Positions 18,850 through 26,137 of a stretch of 57,842 nt of DNA are shown piece by piece. The stretch is from Lachnospiraceae bacterium. Its GTDB lineage: Bacteria; Bacillota; Clostridia; Lachnospirales; Lachnospiraceae. The notes below the pieces were generated by a model. The model saw nothing but the letters and a program-made list of their open reading frames with translations. It did no database searches and was not told the origin of the DNA. The stretch's first letter is position 1. The number at the start of each line of letters is the position of its first letter. Both the position numbers and the translations under genes were made by a program. Location: NCBI GenBank assembly GCA_910574715.1, contig CAJTCH010000031.1:1-57842 (forward strand), written 5' to 3'.

Positions 18850-19200
18850 TCACTGGTCTCCCCGGTTTCCGGATTCTATCTTCTCCGGCAATATGACTGC
18901 TTCTGTGATCCGCCTCACCGTCTCCTCAAACTTCCGCACTTCTTTATCATATCTCTGCACATCTACTACATGCAACACGTGTGCTTTCTGTGCGATCTGA
19001 TTTAAGTTATTTCCTATCTTGTGCAGTTCCCGCATCATAGCATAATAATCCGGCAGCGGCGCATCCCTTGGCACAACTCCCTGGATCAGCTGCCTTAGAT
19101 ATGCCTCTCGGCTTAATCCGCTTTTCTTTACTTTCTTATCCAGGCTCTCTGCCTCTTTCCGGTCCAGTCGGAATAAGACTGCCACATTCCTCTTTCTCAC
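18850..19200 (-). CDS. mobC: MobC-like relaxosome accessory protein
   Basis: This 116-residue DNA-binding protein starts with a ribbon-helix-helix-like segment (VAVLFRLDRKEAESLDKKVK, GLSREAYLRQLI). The MobC pattern LPDYYAMMRELHKIGNNLNQ follows, then IAQKA. The family binds oriT and helps the relaxase open the nic site. It starts at GTG 19200 in a GTGA overlap with the upstream DUF5688 gene and is followed within two bases by the relaxase, so these three genes form one translational unit. Confidence 0.88.
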   Translation of the reverse strand: MRKRNVAVLFRLDRKEAESLDKKVKKSGLSREAYLRQLIQGVVPRDAPLPDYYAMMRELHKIGNNLNQIAQKAHVLHVVDVQRYDKEVRKFEETVRRITEAVILPEKIESGNRGDQ

Positions 19201-20171
19201 CGCTCCATCTCCCTTCTCCTGTCTATAGACTCCGGAACCTGCCGGATTGCTCCACAGCTCTTGTCGTACTCATAGATCCGGTCAGACAGTACCTCCTCTC
19301 TGTCCACCTGCGTCTCGTTCACCTCACGCACCAGGGAACCAAGGCTTGCCGCGTCATAGCCATGCATTGCATCTTTGGGCAAAACCAGAATCTCATGGAT
19401 GGATGATGGGAGAAGGTAGAATCCCTCCGGAAACATCCGGCTGACCTTATCCATCACCTTTGGGCACAAGAGTACTGAAGCCCCCCGGATTCGGTCCGTA
19501 TTGGTCAATACATACATAGGTTCTTTCGAATTTAAGACCGCCTCTTCCGGAACATTCAATATATTTTCAGCAGTAAACATACTACCCATTATGGTCTCAT
19601 TCACTATAGAAGAAAGCTCATGCATAACATAAGAATCTGACTCCCGTACATTTGCCAATGCCGTATCGAACAATGTCTCTTTGCTGACCTTCCACATTTT
19701 CTGTATATCGTCCGTCACACTCAGCATTCCCATTCCATCTGCCACCGGACCTGAAATCTGGCAGATCATGGACAGGTCTTCAATCTCCTTATGCGGCATA
19801 TGGGATAATGTCCGCCTGTTTGCATTTGTATTAATCAGTGTAACCGACAGACGGGATTTCGCCTGTTGGAAATCTTTGATGCACATTCCCTGTATCTGGC
19901 TGTTGATCTCATCGCTTCCTTTGATCTGTCCGGCAATCTTTTCCATTACTCCTTCTAACGACTCCCCATCTTTGATTGCCTCATAGAACGGTTCCACATA
20001 GATGACACGTTCTGTCTCTTCATCAGGTGAACTGATACTGACTCCCACCCGGCAGGTATCATTATTCTTCAGCCTTTCTGTAACCCGGTAATCCATTTCC
20101 TGATACTCTGGCGGCAGGTAATCCTTAATCTGCTTTACAACACCCTCGGCAAACATTTTCTCTGCAAGCAT
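19197..20171 (-). CDS. DUF5688-family protein
   Basis: This 324-residue soluble protein has the DUF5688 pattern: GVSISSPDEETERVIYVEPF near residue 45, INTNANRRTLSHMPHKEIED in the middle, and a C-terminal half with EPMYVLTNTDRIRGASVLLC, GFYLLPSSIHEILVLPKDAM and RIYEYDKSCGAI. The family is frequent in Lachnospiraceae ICEs directly upstream of mobC, and its function is unknown. The start at 20171 overlaps the TAA of a 41-codon gene by one base (TAATG), and the end overlaps mobC by four bases. It is therefore embedded in the mobilization operon. Confidence 0.85.
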   Translation of the reverse strand: MLAEKMFAEGVVKQIKDYLPPEYQEMDYRVTERLKNNDTCRVGVSISSPDEETERVIYVEPFYEAIKDGESLEGVMEKIAGQIKGSDEINSQIQGMCIKDFQQAKSRLSVTLINTNANRRTLSHMPHKEIEDLSMICQISGPVADGMGMLSVTDDIQKMWKVSKETLFDTALANVRESDSYVMHELSSIVNETIMGSMFTAENILNVPEEAVLNSKEPMYVLTNTDRIRGASVLLCPKVMDKVSRMFPEGFYLLPSSIHEILVLPKDAMHGYDAASLGSLVREVNETQVDREEVLSDRIYEYDKSCGAIRQVPESIDRRREMER

Positions 20172-20296
20172 TATTTTCTTCCTCCTCTCTTTTTTACTTT
20201 CTCAATTTTTTCAAAATATCTGGTCAGCCTTGCTTTTCCTTTCTTTGCATTTCCTTCTGTAATCTCGATTTTTATGATTCTCCTATTCCCTTCCAT
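20171..20296 (-). CDS. Basic micro-protein upstream of the DUF5688 gene
   Basis: This reading frame of 41 codons runs from ATG 20296, nine bases after ggag. Its TAA overlaps the ATG of the next gene by one base. The product is strongly basic, with MEGNRRIIKIEITEGN at the start and KARLTRYFEKIEKVKKRGG near the end. I do not recognise a family. The ribosome-binding site, the translational overlap and the charge pattern support a real gene, possibly a small DNA- or RNA-binding protein. Confidence 0.55.
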   Translation of the reverse strand: MEGNRRIIKIEITEGNAKKGKARLTRYFEKIEKVKKRGGRK

Positions 20297-20369
20297 CCGA
20301 TTCATTCTCCTTCACCAAACTGTACCGTTTCTTTGCAGCATATCATCTGGACTTTCTTAGACTGCCTGC

Positions 20370-20477
20370 CTACTGATCCTTCCAATCATCCCTACGGTTG
20401 ACCTGAAACAAACACATCGCTGTAACTCCAAAAAATCCGCCTACCCAGGTTCCTAATATAAATTTTAACATCTTCAT
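20370..20477 (-). CDS. DUF3789-family micro-protein
   Basis: This 35-residue protein starts at ATG 20477, behind a ggagg site. It has a single hydrophobic segment with the DUF3789 pattern LKFILGTWVGGFFGVTAMCL followed by a short polar tail. The family consists of very small membrane proteins encoded in the mobilization regions of Firmicute ICEs, and its role is unknown. It lies about 20 bases from the candidate oriT hairpin and 73 bases upstream of the next micro-gene. Confidence 0.8.
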   Translation of the reverse strand: MKMLKFILGTWVGGFFGVTAMCLFQVNRRDDWKDQ

Positions 20478-20500
20478 CCTCCATTCTTTTTTGATATATA

Positions 20501-20547
20501 AGGGGGTATTAGGGGCGCTAGACATCCGGTGGATGTCTGTTCAGCGC
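20501..20547 (-). other. Candidate origin of transfer (oriT) hairpin and nic region
   Basis: On the minus strand an 8-bp perfect stem (agacatcc/ggatgtct, three-base loop, 20520-20538) is nested in gcgct/agcgc arms. It is followed at once by AGCGCCCCTAATACCCCC. A hairpin directly 5' of a GCGCCC-like core resembles the oriT layout of RSF1010-like MOBQ and related MOBP systems. It lies just upstream of the DUF3789-DUF5688-mobC-relaxase operon. The assignment is an inference from position and form. Confidence 0.5.
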
Positions 20548-20573
20548 GGACCGGAGCGGCAGCGGAGACCTCC

Positions 20574-20798
20574 CTAACAAGCTGCCTTGGACTGCCATCC
20601 CTGAATAGGTGTGGCAATCCAAAGGCGTTGCTTGCTGGTATTGTGTATCGCCCCACGTACCCTGGCATCCTGCCGCATCTTCCTATCCCCGCCGAATCTA
20701 TCACTGGCTGTTTTCTTCTTCTGCATGTCCGCTGAAATCATCTTTTCAAGATAATTACCTGCCCAAAAAGATGCTGCTATCGCTCCGTTTTCTTTCAC
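20574..20798 (-). CDS. Small ORF of uncertain status between oriT region and zinc-ribbon gene
   Basis: This frame of 74 codons opens at a GTG without a convincing ribosome-binding site. It encodes NGAIAASFWAGNYLEKMISA followed by a basic stretch with RFGGDRKMRQDARVRGAI. Upstream in the same frame the codons read YCPACFV after tandem stops, so the true N-terminus is unclear. A second minus-strand frame (20474-20704) overlaps it and is probably a shadow. The 330 bases at 20549-20877 hold nothing else that I can support. Confidence 0.3.
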   Translation of the reverse strand: MKENGAIAASFWAGNYLEKMISADMQKKKTASDRFGGDRKMRQDARVRGAIHNTSKQRLWIATPIQGWQSKAAC

Positions 20799-20877
20799 AA
20801 AACATGCCGGACAGTATACATTTTCACTTCATCAATCTTCTCCTCTCCTACTATTTTTCTCTTAATTACAGCAGATA

Positions 20878-21216
20878 CTATGGTAATTTTTTACCCATCG
20901 GATGCATACATCCGCCGCAATCTGGACAGCACCAATGGCATTCTTCGCATGGCATTTCACCGCAATGTCCACGTTCTTTCTGCATGATCTGCCCACAATT
21001 TTTGCATCGGCACTCTACCTGAATCCGCCCGTTTTGCTCCTGATCATGCTCGATTCCAACAACAGAAATGTCTGTCACATCACCATTTCTAAAGTCCAAA
21101 ATATCTGTTTTGTTGTAAAGATCTTCCACCACTTTAGCTGCATCCTCGACGCTTACCGCCTGGATTTTGACTTGCTTTTCGGCTATGGCAATCAGTGTCA
21201 TATCATACTGGTTCAT
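20878..21216 (-). CDS. Small protein with DpnD/PcfM-like N-terminus and Cys-rich zinc ribbon
   Basis: This 112-residue protein starts at ATG 21216 after aaaggagagggg. Residues 1-50 follow a beta-alpha pattern similar to DpnD/PcfM-type domains (QVKIQAVSVEDAAKVVEDLY). The C-terminal 45 residues contain ten cysteines in CRCKNCG, HCGEMPCEECHWCC and CPDCGGC, indicating one or two zinc knuckles. It is encoded 62 bases downstream of the TOPRIM gene on the same strand. The function is unknown. A nucleic-acid-binding accessory role is an inference from the zinc ligands and location. Confidence 0.65.
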   Translation of the reverse strand: MNQYDMTLIAIAEKQVKIQAVSVEDAAKVVEDLYNKTDILDFRNGDVTDISVVGIEHDQEQNGRIQVECRCKNCGQIMQKERGHCGEMPCEECHWCCPDCGGCMHPMGKKLP

Positions 21217-21278
21217 ACCAATTCCCCCTCTCCTTTCTTGATAACTGCATCACTTTCGCTGCTGTTTCTCATACATTT

Positions 21279-22250
21279 TTACCGCTCCCATCTTCTCTGT
21301 TTTTCTTTCTTTTCTCTTCGTGTCAGCCCGATTCCTAAACGGATGCACAGGCAATCATTGTAATCTTTTCCCTGGATCGGCGGTCTGTCTGCTGTCTGAT
21401 ACCGCTTAGGAAGAACCGTCTGTATTGCCTGTGCTGCCAGTCTTCCTGTGCGGTCATTATCCAGATGCAACACAATTGTCTGTACCTGCGGATGCTCTTT
21501 TAAGAATCGTGCCAGCGCCGCCGGAATCTTACTCTTCTCCATTTCTTTCGCTGGCTGGTATACTCCGGCAAGAGATAATAAGTGATTCTCCCGCCAGTCC
21601 TGCCCGTCCATTTTTAACAAAGTAGCATAAGACAAGAGGTCTATTGCAGACTCAAACAAATGAACTTCCTTGCTGTTTCCCTCCGCCGGAATGATAAATG
21701 AATAGTTTTTATCACTTCCGTTTGCATCCCCGATAAAGTCTGTCCCGATTCCCCGCAAGGCAGCATATCTTGGTTTTTCTTCCTGGTCTCTCCCGACAAA
21801 CACCGCATTATGATAGGATTCGCTTTCATAGATCCGCCCGGTCTGTATGCAGAAATCTATGATATCCCTGTCAATTCCCCGCCTCTGCAGATATGATATT
21901 ACTTGTGCAGCAGACTGGTTTGCCCTGGGCAAAAGCAGTTTTTTCTCTGTTGCTTTTTCGGCTGGTAAAGAAACAGGCGGCTGAATTGCCGCCTGTCCTG
22001 CGATCAACTCCACCGCCTGCATAAAGGGAATCTCTTTTACTTTGATCAGATAATCAAGCGCCGACCTGCCCCCGATCCCGTGGCTCCACCACATCCATTT
22101 GCCATTGGAAATCTTTAAGCTGTCGTGTGTTTTTGTGGTGTACGTGTTTCCGGAAAAGTGTACCAGTTCATAGGGTTCATAACTCCTAAGATACGTCAGC
22201 AGATCCATTCTCTTTACCTCTTGTACCACTTCCGGTGCAATATATGGCAT
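21279..22250 (-). CDS. DUF3991/TOPRIM primase-like protein
   Basis: This 323-residue protein combines an N-terminal DUF3991 region (DLLTYLRSYEPYELVHFSGN, then KWMWWSHGIGGRSALDYL) with a C-terminal TOPRIM domain. TOPRIM signatures are HLFESAIDLLSYATL (acidic Glu) and VLHLDNDRTGRLAAQ (DxD). Such proteins resemble DNA primases encoded on Gram-positive mobile elements and probably prime replication of the excised or transferred ICE. I choose ATG 22250 after aaaggaggtgagaagg. The GTG at 22259 overlaps that site. A terminator-like hairpin lies upstream at 22316-22365. Confidence 0.88.
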   Translation of the reverse strand: MPYIAPEVVQEVKRMDLLTYLRSYEPYELVHFSGNTYTTKTHDSLKISNGKWMWWSHGIGGRSALDYLIKVKEIPFMQAVELIAGQAAIQPPVSLPAEKATEKKLLLPRANQSAAQVISYLQRRGIDRDIIDFCIQTGRIYESESYHNAVFVGRDQEEKPRYAALRGIGTDFIGDANGSDKNYSFIIPAEGNSKEVHLFESAIDLLSYATLLKMDGQDWRENHLLSLAGVYQPAKEMEKSKIPAALARFLKEHPQVQTIVLHLDNDRTGRLAAQAIQTVLPKRYQTADRPPIQGKDYNDCLCIRLGIGLTRREKKEKQRRWER

Positions 22251-22315
22251 CCTTCTCACCTCCTTTCTTGCCCATGAATCGGATATTTATAAATGATTTC
22301 ATCATATCCGAGCAT

Positions 22316-22365
22316 AAAAATAACCGATTAATCTTCTAAAATCTTTTTGAAAATCAATCGGTTAT
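22316..22365 (-). terminator. Terminator after the FakA-C-like gene
   Basis: On the minus strand ATAACCGATT pairs perfectly with AATCGGTTAT over a 26-base loop and is followed by TTTTTA. It lies 30 bases after the stop at 22395 and before the TOPRIM gene. Confidence 0.65.
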
Positions 22366-22394
22366 GTAATGTCACTTTATATATAAGCTAATTT

Positions 22395-22646
22395 TTATCC
22401 CTTTAATCCTCTCGCCTGTCTCTCCATATCCTCTATAACGATATCATAGATTTCTCCTAATGAAGCACAATATTCTAACACTTTCCATGGCTCATTCGTA
22501 TGAAAATGAATCTTAATCAGCTCCTCATCTCCAACCGCCAATAGACAATCTCCTTCGAAATGTTCCGTAAAATAATCACCGATAACCTCCTCATCAAGAT
22601 TTTCCCCTTCAATCAATAATTGCGTATCATATCGAAATTCTAACAT
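22395..22646 (-). CDS. Orphan FakA C-terminal-like (Dak1_2/DegV-related) domain protein
   Basis: This 83-residue protein starts at ATG 22646 after tatggaggaaag. It resembles the C-terminal part of FakA/YloV-type dihydroxyacetone-kinase-like proteins: YDTQLLIEGENLDEEVIGDY, then GDCLLAVGDEELIKIHFHTN and EPWKVLEYCASLGEIYDIVI. In FakA that region works with the fatty-acid carrier FakB, whereas here it stands alone without the kinase domain. It may be a decayed fragment or a stand-alone module. Similar orphans labelled as kinase-to-dihydroxyacetone-kinase occur in gut ICEs, as I recall. It ends the AT-rich cluster containing the ExbB/ExbD-like genes and has its own terminator. Confidence 0.65.
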   Translation of the reverse strand: MLEFRYDTQLLIEGENLDEEVIGDYFTEHFEGDCLLAVGDEELIKIHFHTNEPWKVLEYCASLGEIYDIVIEDMERQARGLKG

Positions 22647-22664
22647 ATTCTTTCCTCCATAGCA

Positions 22665-22830
22665 TTATTTGAAATAAAGTTCCAACATTTTACTCATCCT
22701 ATCTTTGTCTTCAATGCCTCTTCCCAACACGCTTTTTCTCTGACTCCTTGCCTAATCAAATACACACATCGGTCCAGCATATGAAAAATATGACTCCAGG
22801 CCAACCATGTGATCAAATATTCCTTCTCTA
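22665..22830 (-). pseudogene. Possible decayed gene remnant
   Basis: Between two real genes the minus strand reads LEKEYLITWLAWSHIFHML and CYLIRQ-like residues. It then continues after a one-base frame change with KDRMSKMLELYFK and a stop. The composition looks protein-like, but no intact frame, start or ribosome-binding site is visible. The rest of the interval 22831-22943 shows only an AT-rich spacer with a short cccac/gtggg hairpin. Confidence 0.25.
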
Positions 22831-22943
22831 ACTAATTAATTTAATTCCTCCTATTCCAAATCTGAACTACCTTTTTCATTCCATCATCATCCCACTATTT
22901 ATCGTGGGTTATTTATCTTTTCATAATTATCTGGATATTTAGG

Positions 22944-23291
22944 TCATTGTTCTATCGGAACTATCTCCCATTCTGCAAGATATGCTTTTATGTCATCCCA
23001 CGCCTTTGCAGAAGCATAGTTATCTTCTAAAATAACTTTTATTTCTGCTGATTCATCTGTTACCCTTTCCTTGATCTGTGTAAGTGTAACTTTTTGTTCA
23101 TCAATAAAATACTCATCTTGGGTTACAACTATAGTAATCGTTATTTCCTCAGTTTCCTCTATTATTTCACTTTGCTCTTCAGACGATCCACTTTTTGAAT
23201 CACCACTTCCCCCAAAACCTAGTATACCACAACGAACCAGCAAAACTGCTATTAATATAGCAACTATTATACCGCCAATAACTTTACCCAT
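22944..23291 (-). CDS. Membrane-anchored protein with ExbD/TolR-like extracytoplasmic domain
   Basis: This 115-residue protein starts at ATG 23291, behind aaaggagagg. A longer frame to 23327 lacks support. One transmembrane segment covers about residues 4-22 (VIGGIIVAILIAVLLVRCG), followed by a Gly/Ser/Glu linker. The remaining 65 residues have the ExbD/TolR periplasmic pattern: TITIVVTQDEYFIDEQKVTL, then QIKERVTDESAEIKVILEDN and an amphipathic AWDDIKAYLAEWEI helix. The aspartate-containing transmembrane motif of true ExbD is missing here but present in the upstream gene. The 103-base interval to the upstream stop contains no other gene. A role as a stator accessory is an inference. Confidence 0.6.
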   Translation of the reverse strand: MGKVIGGIIVAILIAVLLVRCGILGFGGSGDSKSGSSEEQSEIIEETEEITITIVVTQDEYFIDEQKVTLTQIKERVTDESAEIKVILEDNYASAKAWDDIKAYLAEWEIVPIEQ

Positions 23292-23430
23292 TTTTCCTCT
23301 CCTTTGTGTCTTTTCTAAATGAACCACCCCGATGTAAGTATACGAGGTATCCCATCCTAACTTCTTTTTCAGAACGATGCAAACATCGAGGTATTAACCC
23401 ACTATAGGGAATAAATTCTTTCTTATATAT

Positions 23431-24126
23431 TTATTGCTTAATTTTATCTATGTAACATGTTATCGAATAATTTCTTTCTATATCTTCAACGGCTCCCATA
23501 ATGTTATCTAAATCTATTTTTGAAAAACCTTTATCTCCATAAGTATATTCTATTGTAATAAAAACACGCTCTAAATCTTTATCTCCAATAATATTTTCTA
23601 AAGATCTATACATATTTTCTCGCATCTGCGCATTTTTTTCACTTCTTTCTTCTCTTGATAAATTGAAATTATGCGTAAATGTCACAACATCAAGAGCTTC
23701 TTGCTCTTCTCCATTATCTCCAGAATATACTGTAACCTCAACTTCATTGCTATCTGACTTATTAGGATTGATATAGGGTTTGCATATCAGAGTTATCTTT
23801 TTGGATTTTTTCATCAACTCTTCATACAATAACATCTCATCAACATCCATTTTATACAGTTCTCTTTCCTCTAACAAATCCTCCAATTGCTTTTGCAATT
23901 CTCCATTATTTGCAACCATCTCAGCATACTCATTTTGCAGATCCATCAAATCATGCTGGGAATCTTTCAATTTTTGTTGCATTTCAGCATTATCTTCCAC
24001 TTGAGCTTGTGCCTCTTTTTGGACATCAGAAGAAGCTTGCCCCATAGTACTCATCACAATAAAAAGTATAATCATAATTACATCAAGCAAAGAAGTAAAA
24101 TCAAGAACCAAGTCCCTTTTTTTCAT
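23431..24126 (-). CDS. ExbD/ZorB/MotB-like stator subunit with coiled coil
   Basis: This 231-residue protein begins with a short basic segment and the single transmembrane motif LVLDFTSLLDVIMIILFIVM. Its paired aspartates match the proton-carrying N-terminal helix of ExbD, TolR and ZorB. A coiled coil follows at about residues 34-100 (KEAQAQVEDNAEMQQKLKDS and beyond). The C-terminal domain of about 120 residues contains TLICKPYINPNKSD and VFITIEYTYGDKGFSKIDLD. I see no OmpA-type peptidoglycan-binding motif. The ATG at 24126 follows agagga, 18 bases after the ExbB-like gene, so the two are cotranscribed. The function is probably ion-driven force transmission. The target is unknown. Confidence 0.75.
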   Translation of the reverse strand: MKKRDLVLDFTSLLDVIMIILFIVMSTMGQASSDVQKEAQAQVEDNAEMQQKLKDSQHDLMDLQNEYAEMVANNGELQKQLEDLLEERELYKMDVDEMLLYEELMKKSKKITLICKPYINPNKSDSNEVEVTVYSGDNGEEQEALDVVTFTHNFNLSREERSEKNAQMRENMYRSLENIIGDKDLERVFITIEYTYGDKGFSKIDLDNIMGAVEDIERNYSITCYIDKIKQ

Positions 24127-24144
24127 ATGAATCTTTTTCCTCTA

Positions 24145-24648
24145 TCACCTATTAGACAATAAAAACTCTATGCGTTTTTCATTATCCTCAATTTTGTATG
24201 AAACAGTTGAATCTAATACCTTAAATAGTATGGCTACAATAATTCCCCATAATGTCGATGTCAAAGCTGAAAAGAAATTTGACGTATCTGTTGTACCAAT
24301 AGTGTTAACCATAGGAATCAAAGCCCATACCGTACCCAGCATACCTAATAAAGGAAATATAGTCGTAAAATTTGAATATAATGCATATGTTTTGTTCATC
24401 TTCTCTCTTAAAATCATTAATTCATTTGCCGATAATATTTTCTCAGTTCTTGTGTTTTTCTTTAGTTTTTCTATTGCTTCTTTTGGAAGTTTCGACAATT
24501 TATCTGATGGATTAAAATGATCGTATATTTTATTAGTATTTGATCGAACTTTTCTATACAAAAAAGAATTAATTATAGCCACAACAATAATTATCCAATC
24601 AAACTTAAAAAAATTATCCTTTAAAATAATTAATATCTCCACATCCAT
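24145..24648 (-). CDS. ExbB/TolQ/MotA-like proton-channel subunit
   Basis: This 167-residue protein has three membrane segments: about residues 17-33 (WIIIVVAIINSFLYRK), 92-113 (FTTIFPLLGMLGTVWALIPM) and 125-147 (FFSALTSTLWGIIVAILFKV). The second and third carry the MotA/TolQ/ExbB signature, LGxLGTV with a later ALxxTLWGxxVA. A basic cytoplasmic loop of about 55 residues lies between helices one and two. It starts at ATG 24648 after ggatggagg, begins the cluster and has a candidate promoter 88 bases upstream. It is shorter than typical ExbB (about 240 residues). No TonB, flagellar or Zorya ZorC/D/E-like gene accompanies it. Confidence 0.75.
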   Translation of the reverse strand: MDVEILIILKDNFFKFDWIIIVVAIINSFLYRKVRSNTNKIYDHFNPSDKLSKLPKEAIEKLKKNTRTEKILSANELMILREKMNKTYALYSNFTTIFPLLGMLGTVWALIPMVNTIGTTDTSNFFSALTSTLWGIIVAILFKVLDSTVSYKIEDNEKRIEFLLSNR

Positions 24649-24735
24649 TAAACCTCCATCCTACAATTTCATTGTCACTTTCTTATAATTACTAATCTAT
24701 AACTGTTTTATCGATAACTGCTCTACTTGTCTTCT

Positions 24736-24764
24736 ACTATAACAAAATATTACTGTATCTACAA
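24736..24764 (-). promoter_or_regulatory. Candidate promoter of the ExbB/ExbD-like operon
   Basis: On the minus strand TTGTAG and TATAGT are separated by 17 bases, 88 bases before the ATG at 24648 and just after the stop of the preceding gene. This is a good but not perfect sigma-A match. Confidence 0.4.
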
Positions 24765-24770
24765 GTAATT

Positions 24771-25571
24771 TTAATTTAGTCCCAACCATACAGCCTCTTC
24801 TTCCATCGGATAAAACAAACTCCCTTCTCCTATTCTTACATCACTTCGTTTCCCTTCTGCCCGTCTAACCATTCCATCTGTATTCTTTGTATACTGCCTG
24901 ACATACAAATTCTCATAGATATGTTCTCTACCATAAGCATACCAAACCCACAATACACTCTCCGCATCCCCAATCACCAACCGCTTTTCCTCATTGATAA
25001 TCTTTGTCGGCTTCTGTATAAACAACGATTCTCCTTCTTCAAAATATATTCGGATTTCATCCCTTCCCCATCGTACACTCTCTACGACATGAAAATGCTC
25101 CTGCGGTCTCCCGAACCATTCTCCCCAAATACACAGACTGCCTCCGTCTGTCTTCAATCTTTCCAGAAACCGTTCTTTCATACAACATTTCGCCTTTTCA
25201 AGCGATGTCACGCCTTCCTTTTCTGAACGAAAATGACTGCAATGCAGCGCCTTAATCTTCATTTCCAGAAATAGCTGGTTCTTCCGGCAGAGTTCATACT
25301 GGTACTGCTCTCCCTCATATACCTGCCTTCGGAATCTGCCGCCACCAAGATCCCCTGGATTTTTCCCCACTATAATATAGGCAATCGCCTCTTTTCCAGA
25401 GTCAACCGCCCATACTACATACCTTATTTTCGGCAGATAATTCGCAACTTTTTTCATCACATCTTCCAGTCTGTCCTGTTCGGATACCTCTATCACATCG
25501 CCATTCGGAGCCGAGACATCGTCAGCCATACAGATACTCTGACGGTCTACTTTTATCTCTTTCACATGCAT
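24771..25571 (-). CDS. Unknown protein downstream of KptA
   Basis: I do not recognise this protein of 266 residues. The ATG at 25571 is chosen because it follows aaaggagaaaa and leaves 32 bases after the kptA stop. A longer frame to 25649 would overlap kptA without a ribosome-binding site. Features seen are an N-terminal part with DRLEDVMKKVANYLPKIRYV then VVWAVDSGKEAIAYIIVG, a central Cys/His-containing stretch (LHCSHF, AKCCMKERFLERL), and a beta-rich C-terminal half (SLCIWGEWFGRPQEHFHVVE, then DEIRIYFEEGESLFI). No signal peptide or membrane helix is visible. Cotranscription with kptA suggests a linked function, perhaps in RNA repair or its regulation. Confidence 0.6.
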   Translation of the reverse strand: MHVKEIKVDRQSICMADDVSAPNGDVIEVSEQDRLEDVMKKVANYLPKIRYVVWAVDSGKEAIAYIIVGKNPGDLGGGRFRRQVYEGEQYQYELCRKNQLFLEMKIKALHCSHFRSEKEGVTSLEKAKCCMKERFLERLKTDGGSLCIWGEWFGRPQEHFHVVESVRWGRDEIRIYFEEGESLFIQKPTKIINEEKRLVIGDAESVLWVWYAYGREHIYENLYVRQYTKNTDGMVRRAEGKRSDVRIGEGSLFYPMEEEAVWLGLN

Positions 25572-25603
25572 TTTTCTCCTTTCATCTGCCTGATCTATAG
25601 TTG

Positions 25604-26137
25604 TTATTCCCTTTCCAGATACGAAACCGGCACCTTTTTCGTCAGCCACACGCCATTCTTTGAACGGTAAAAAGTATAACCGTCTGCTGACATCTTTCCC
25701 GCCAACACTCTATATACCACTGGTCTGCCGTGTCTCTGCCCTACCTTGTATGCCGTTTCCCTATCCCCGGAAATATGTACATACAGCCTGCTTTTCGGTA
25801 TCAATCCTATCTTTTCTATGGAACTTACATATTTCTCTCCGGTTCCATGCCACAGAATCTCCGGCGGTTCTATAACTTCCAACTCCACATCCACAGGTAT
25901 GGAATGTCCCTGGTTTGCCCGGATCAGAGTCTGGTCTTCATTAAAAGAATATCTCTGTTTCTGGTCTGTCTTAACAATTTCCTCCAACATTTCCCTGTCA
26001 AATTTTCTGGTTTTACGGATTCCTGCGACAACTTCCTCTACCTCTGCCCAACCATGCTCATCCAGGGAAATGCCGATCACTTCCGGTTTATGCCGGAGTA
26101 TCAGGCTTAAAAATCTGCTTGTCTCTGTGAGTCCCAT
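25604..26137 (-). CDS. kptA: RNA 2'-phosphotransferase (Tpt1/KptA family)
   Basis: This 177-residue enzyme of the Tpt1/KptA family transfers an RNA 2'-phosphate to NAD+, giving ADP-ribose 1''-2''-cyclic phosphate. Family signatures are LSLILRHKPEVIGISLDEHG and WAEVEEVV at the N-terminus. The NAD-binding and catalytic segments are RANQGHSIPV, LWHGTGEKYVSSI, VHISGDRETAYKVG and GRPVVYRVLAGKM. The core Arg, His, Arg and His residues appear to be present. The length is normal. In bacteria the natural substrate is unclear, because tRNA splicing that leaves a 2'-phosphate is not general. Its location in ICE cargo, followed by an unknown gene, is notable. Confidence 0.93.
   Translation of the reverse strand: MGLTETSRFLSLILRHKPEVIGISLDEHGWAEVEEVVAGIRKTRKFDREMLEEIVKTDQKQRYSFNEDQTLIRANQGHSIPVDVELEVIEPPEILWHGTGEKYVSSIEKIGLIPKSRLYVHISGDRETAYKVGQRHGRPVVYRVLAGKMSADGYTFYRSKNGVWLTKKVPVSYLERE

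Noticed and set aside
20474..20704. 76-codon minus-strand frame over the candidate oriT
   Set aside because: It reads through the hairpin and overlaps another small frame. The sequence has no recognisable pattern, so it is probably non-coding.
24145..24648. Assignment of the ExbB-like cluster to Zorya defence
   Set aside because: Only the channel-type subunits are present. The ExbD-like protein lacks an OmpA-type domain and no ZorC, ZorD or ZorE-like gene is nearby.
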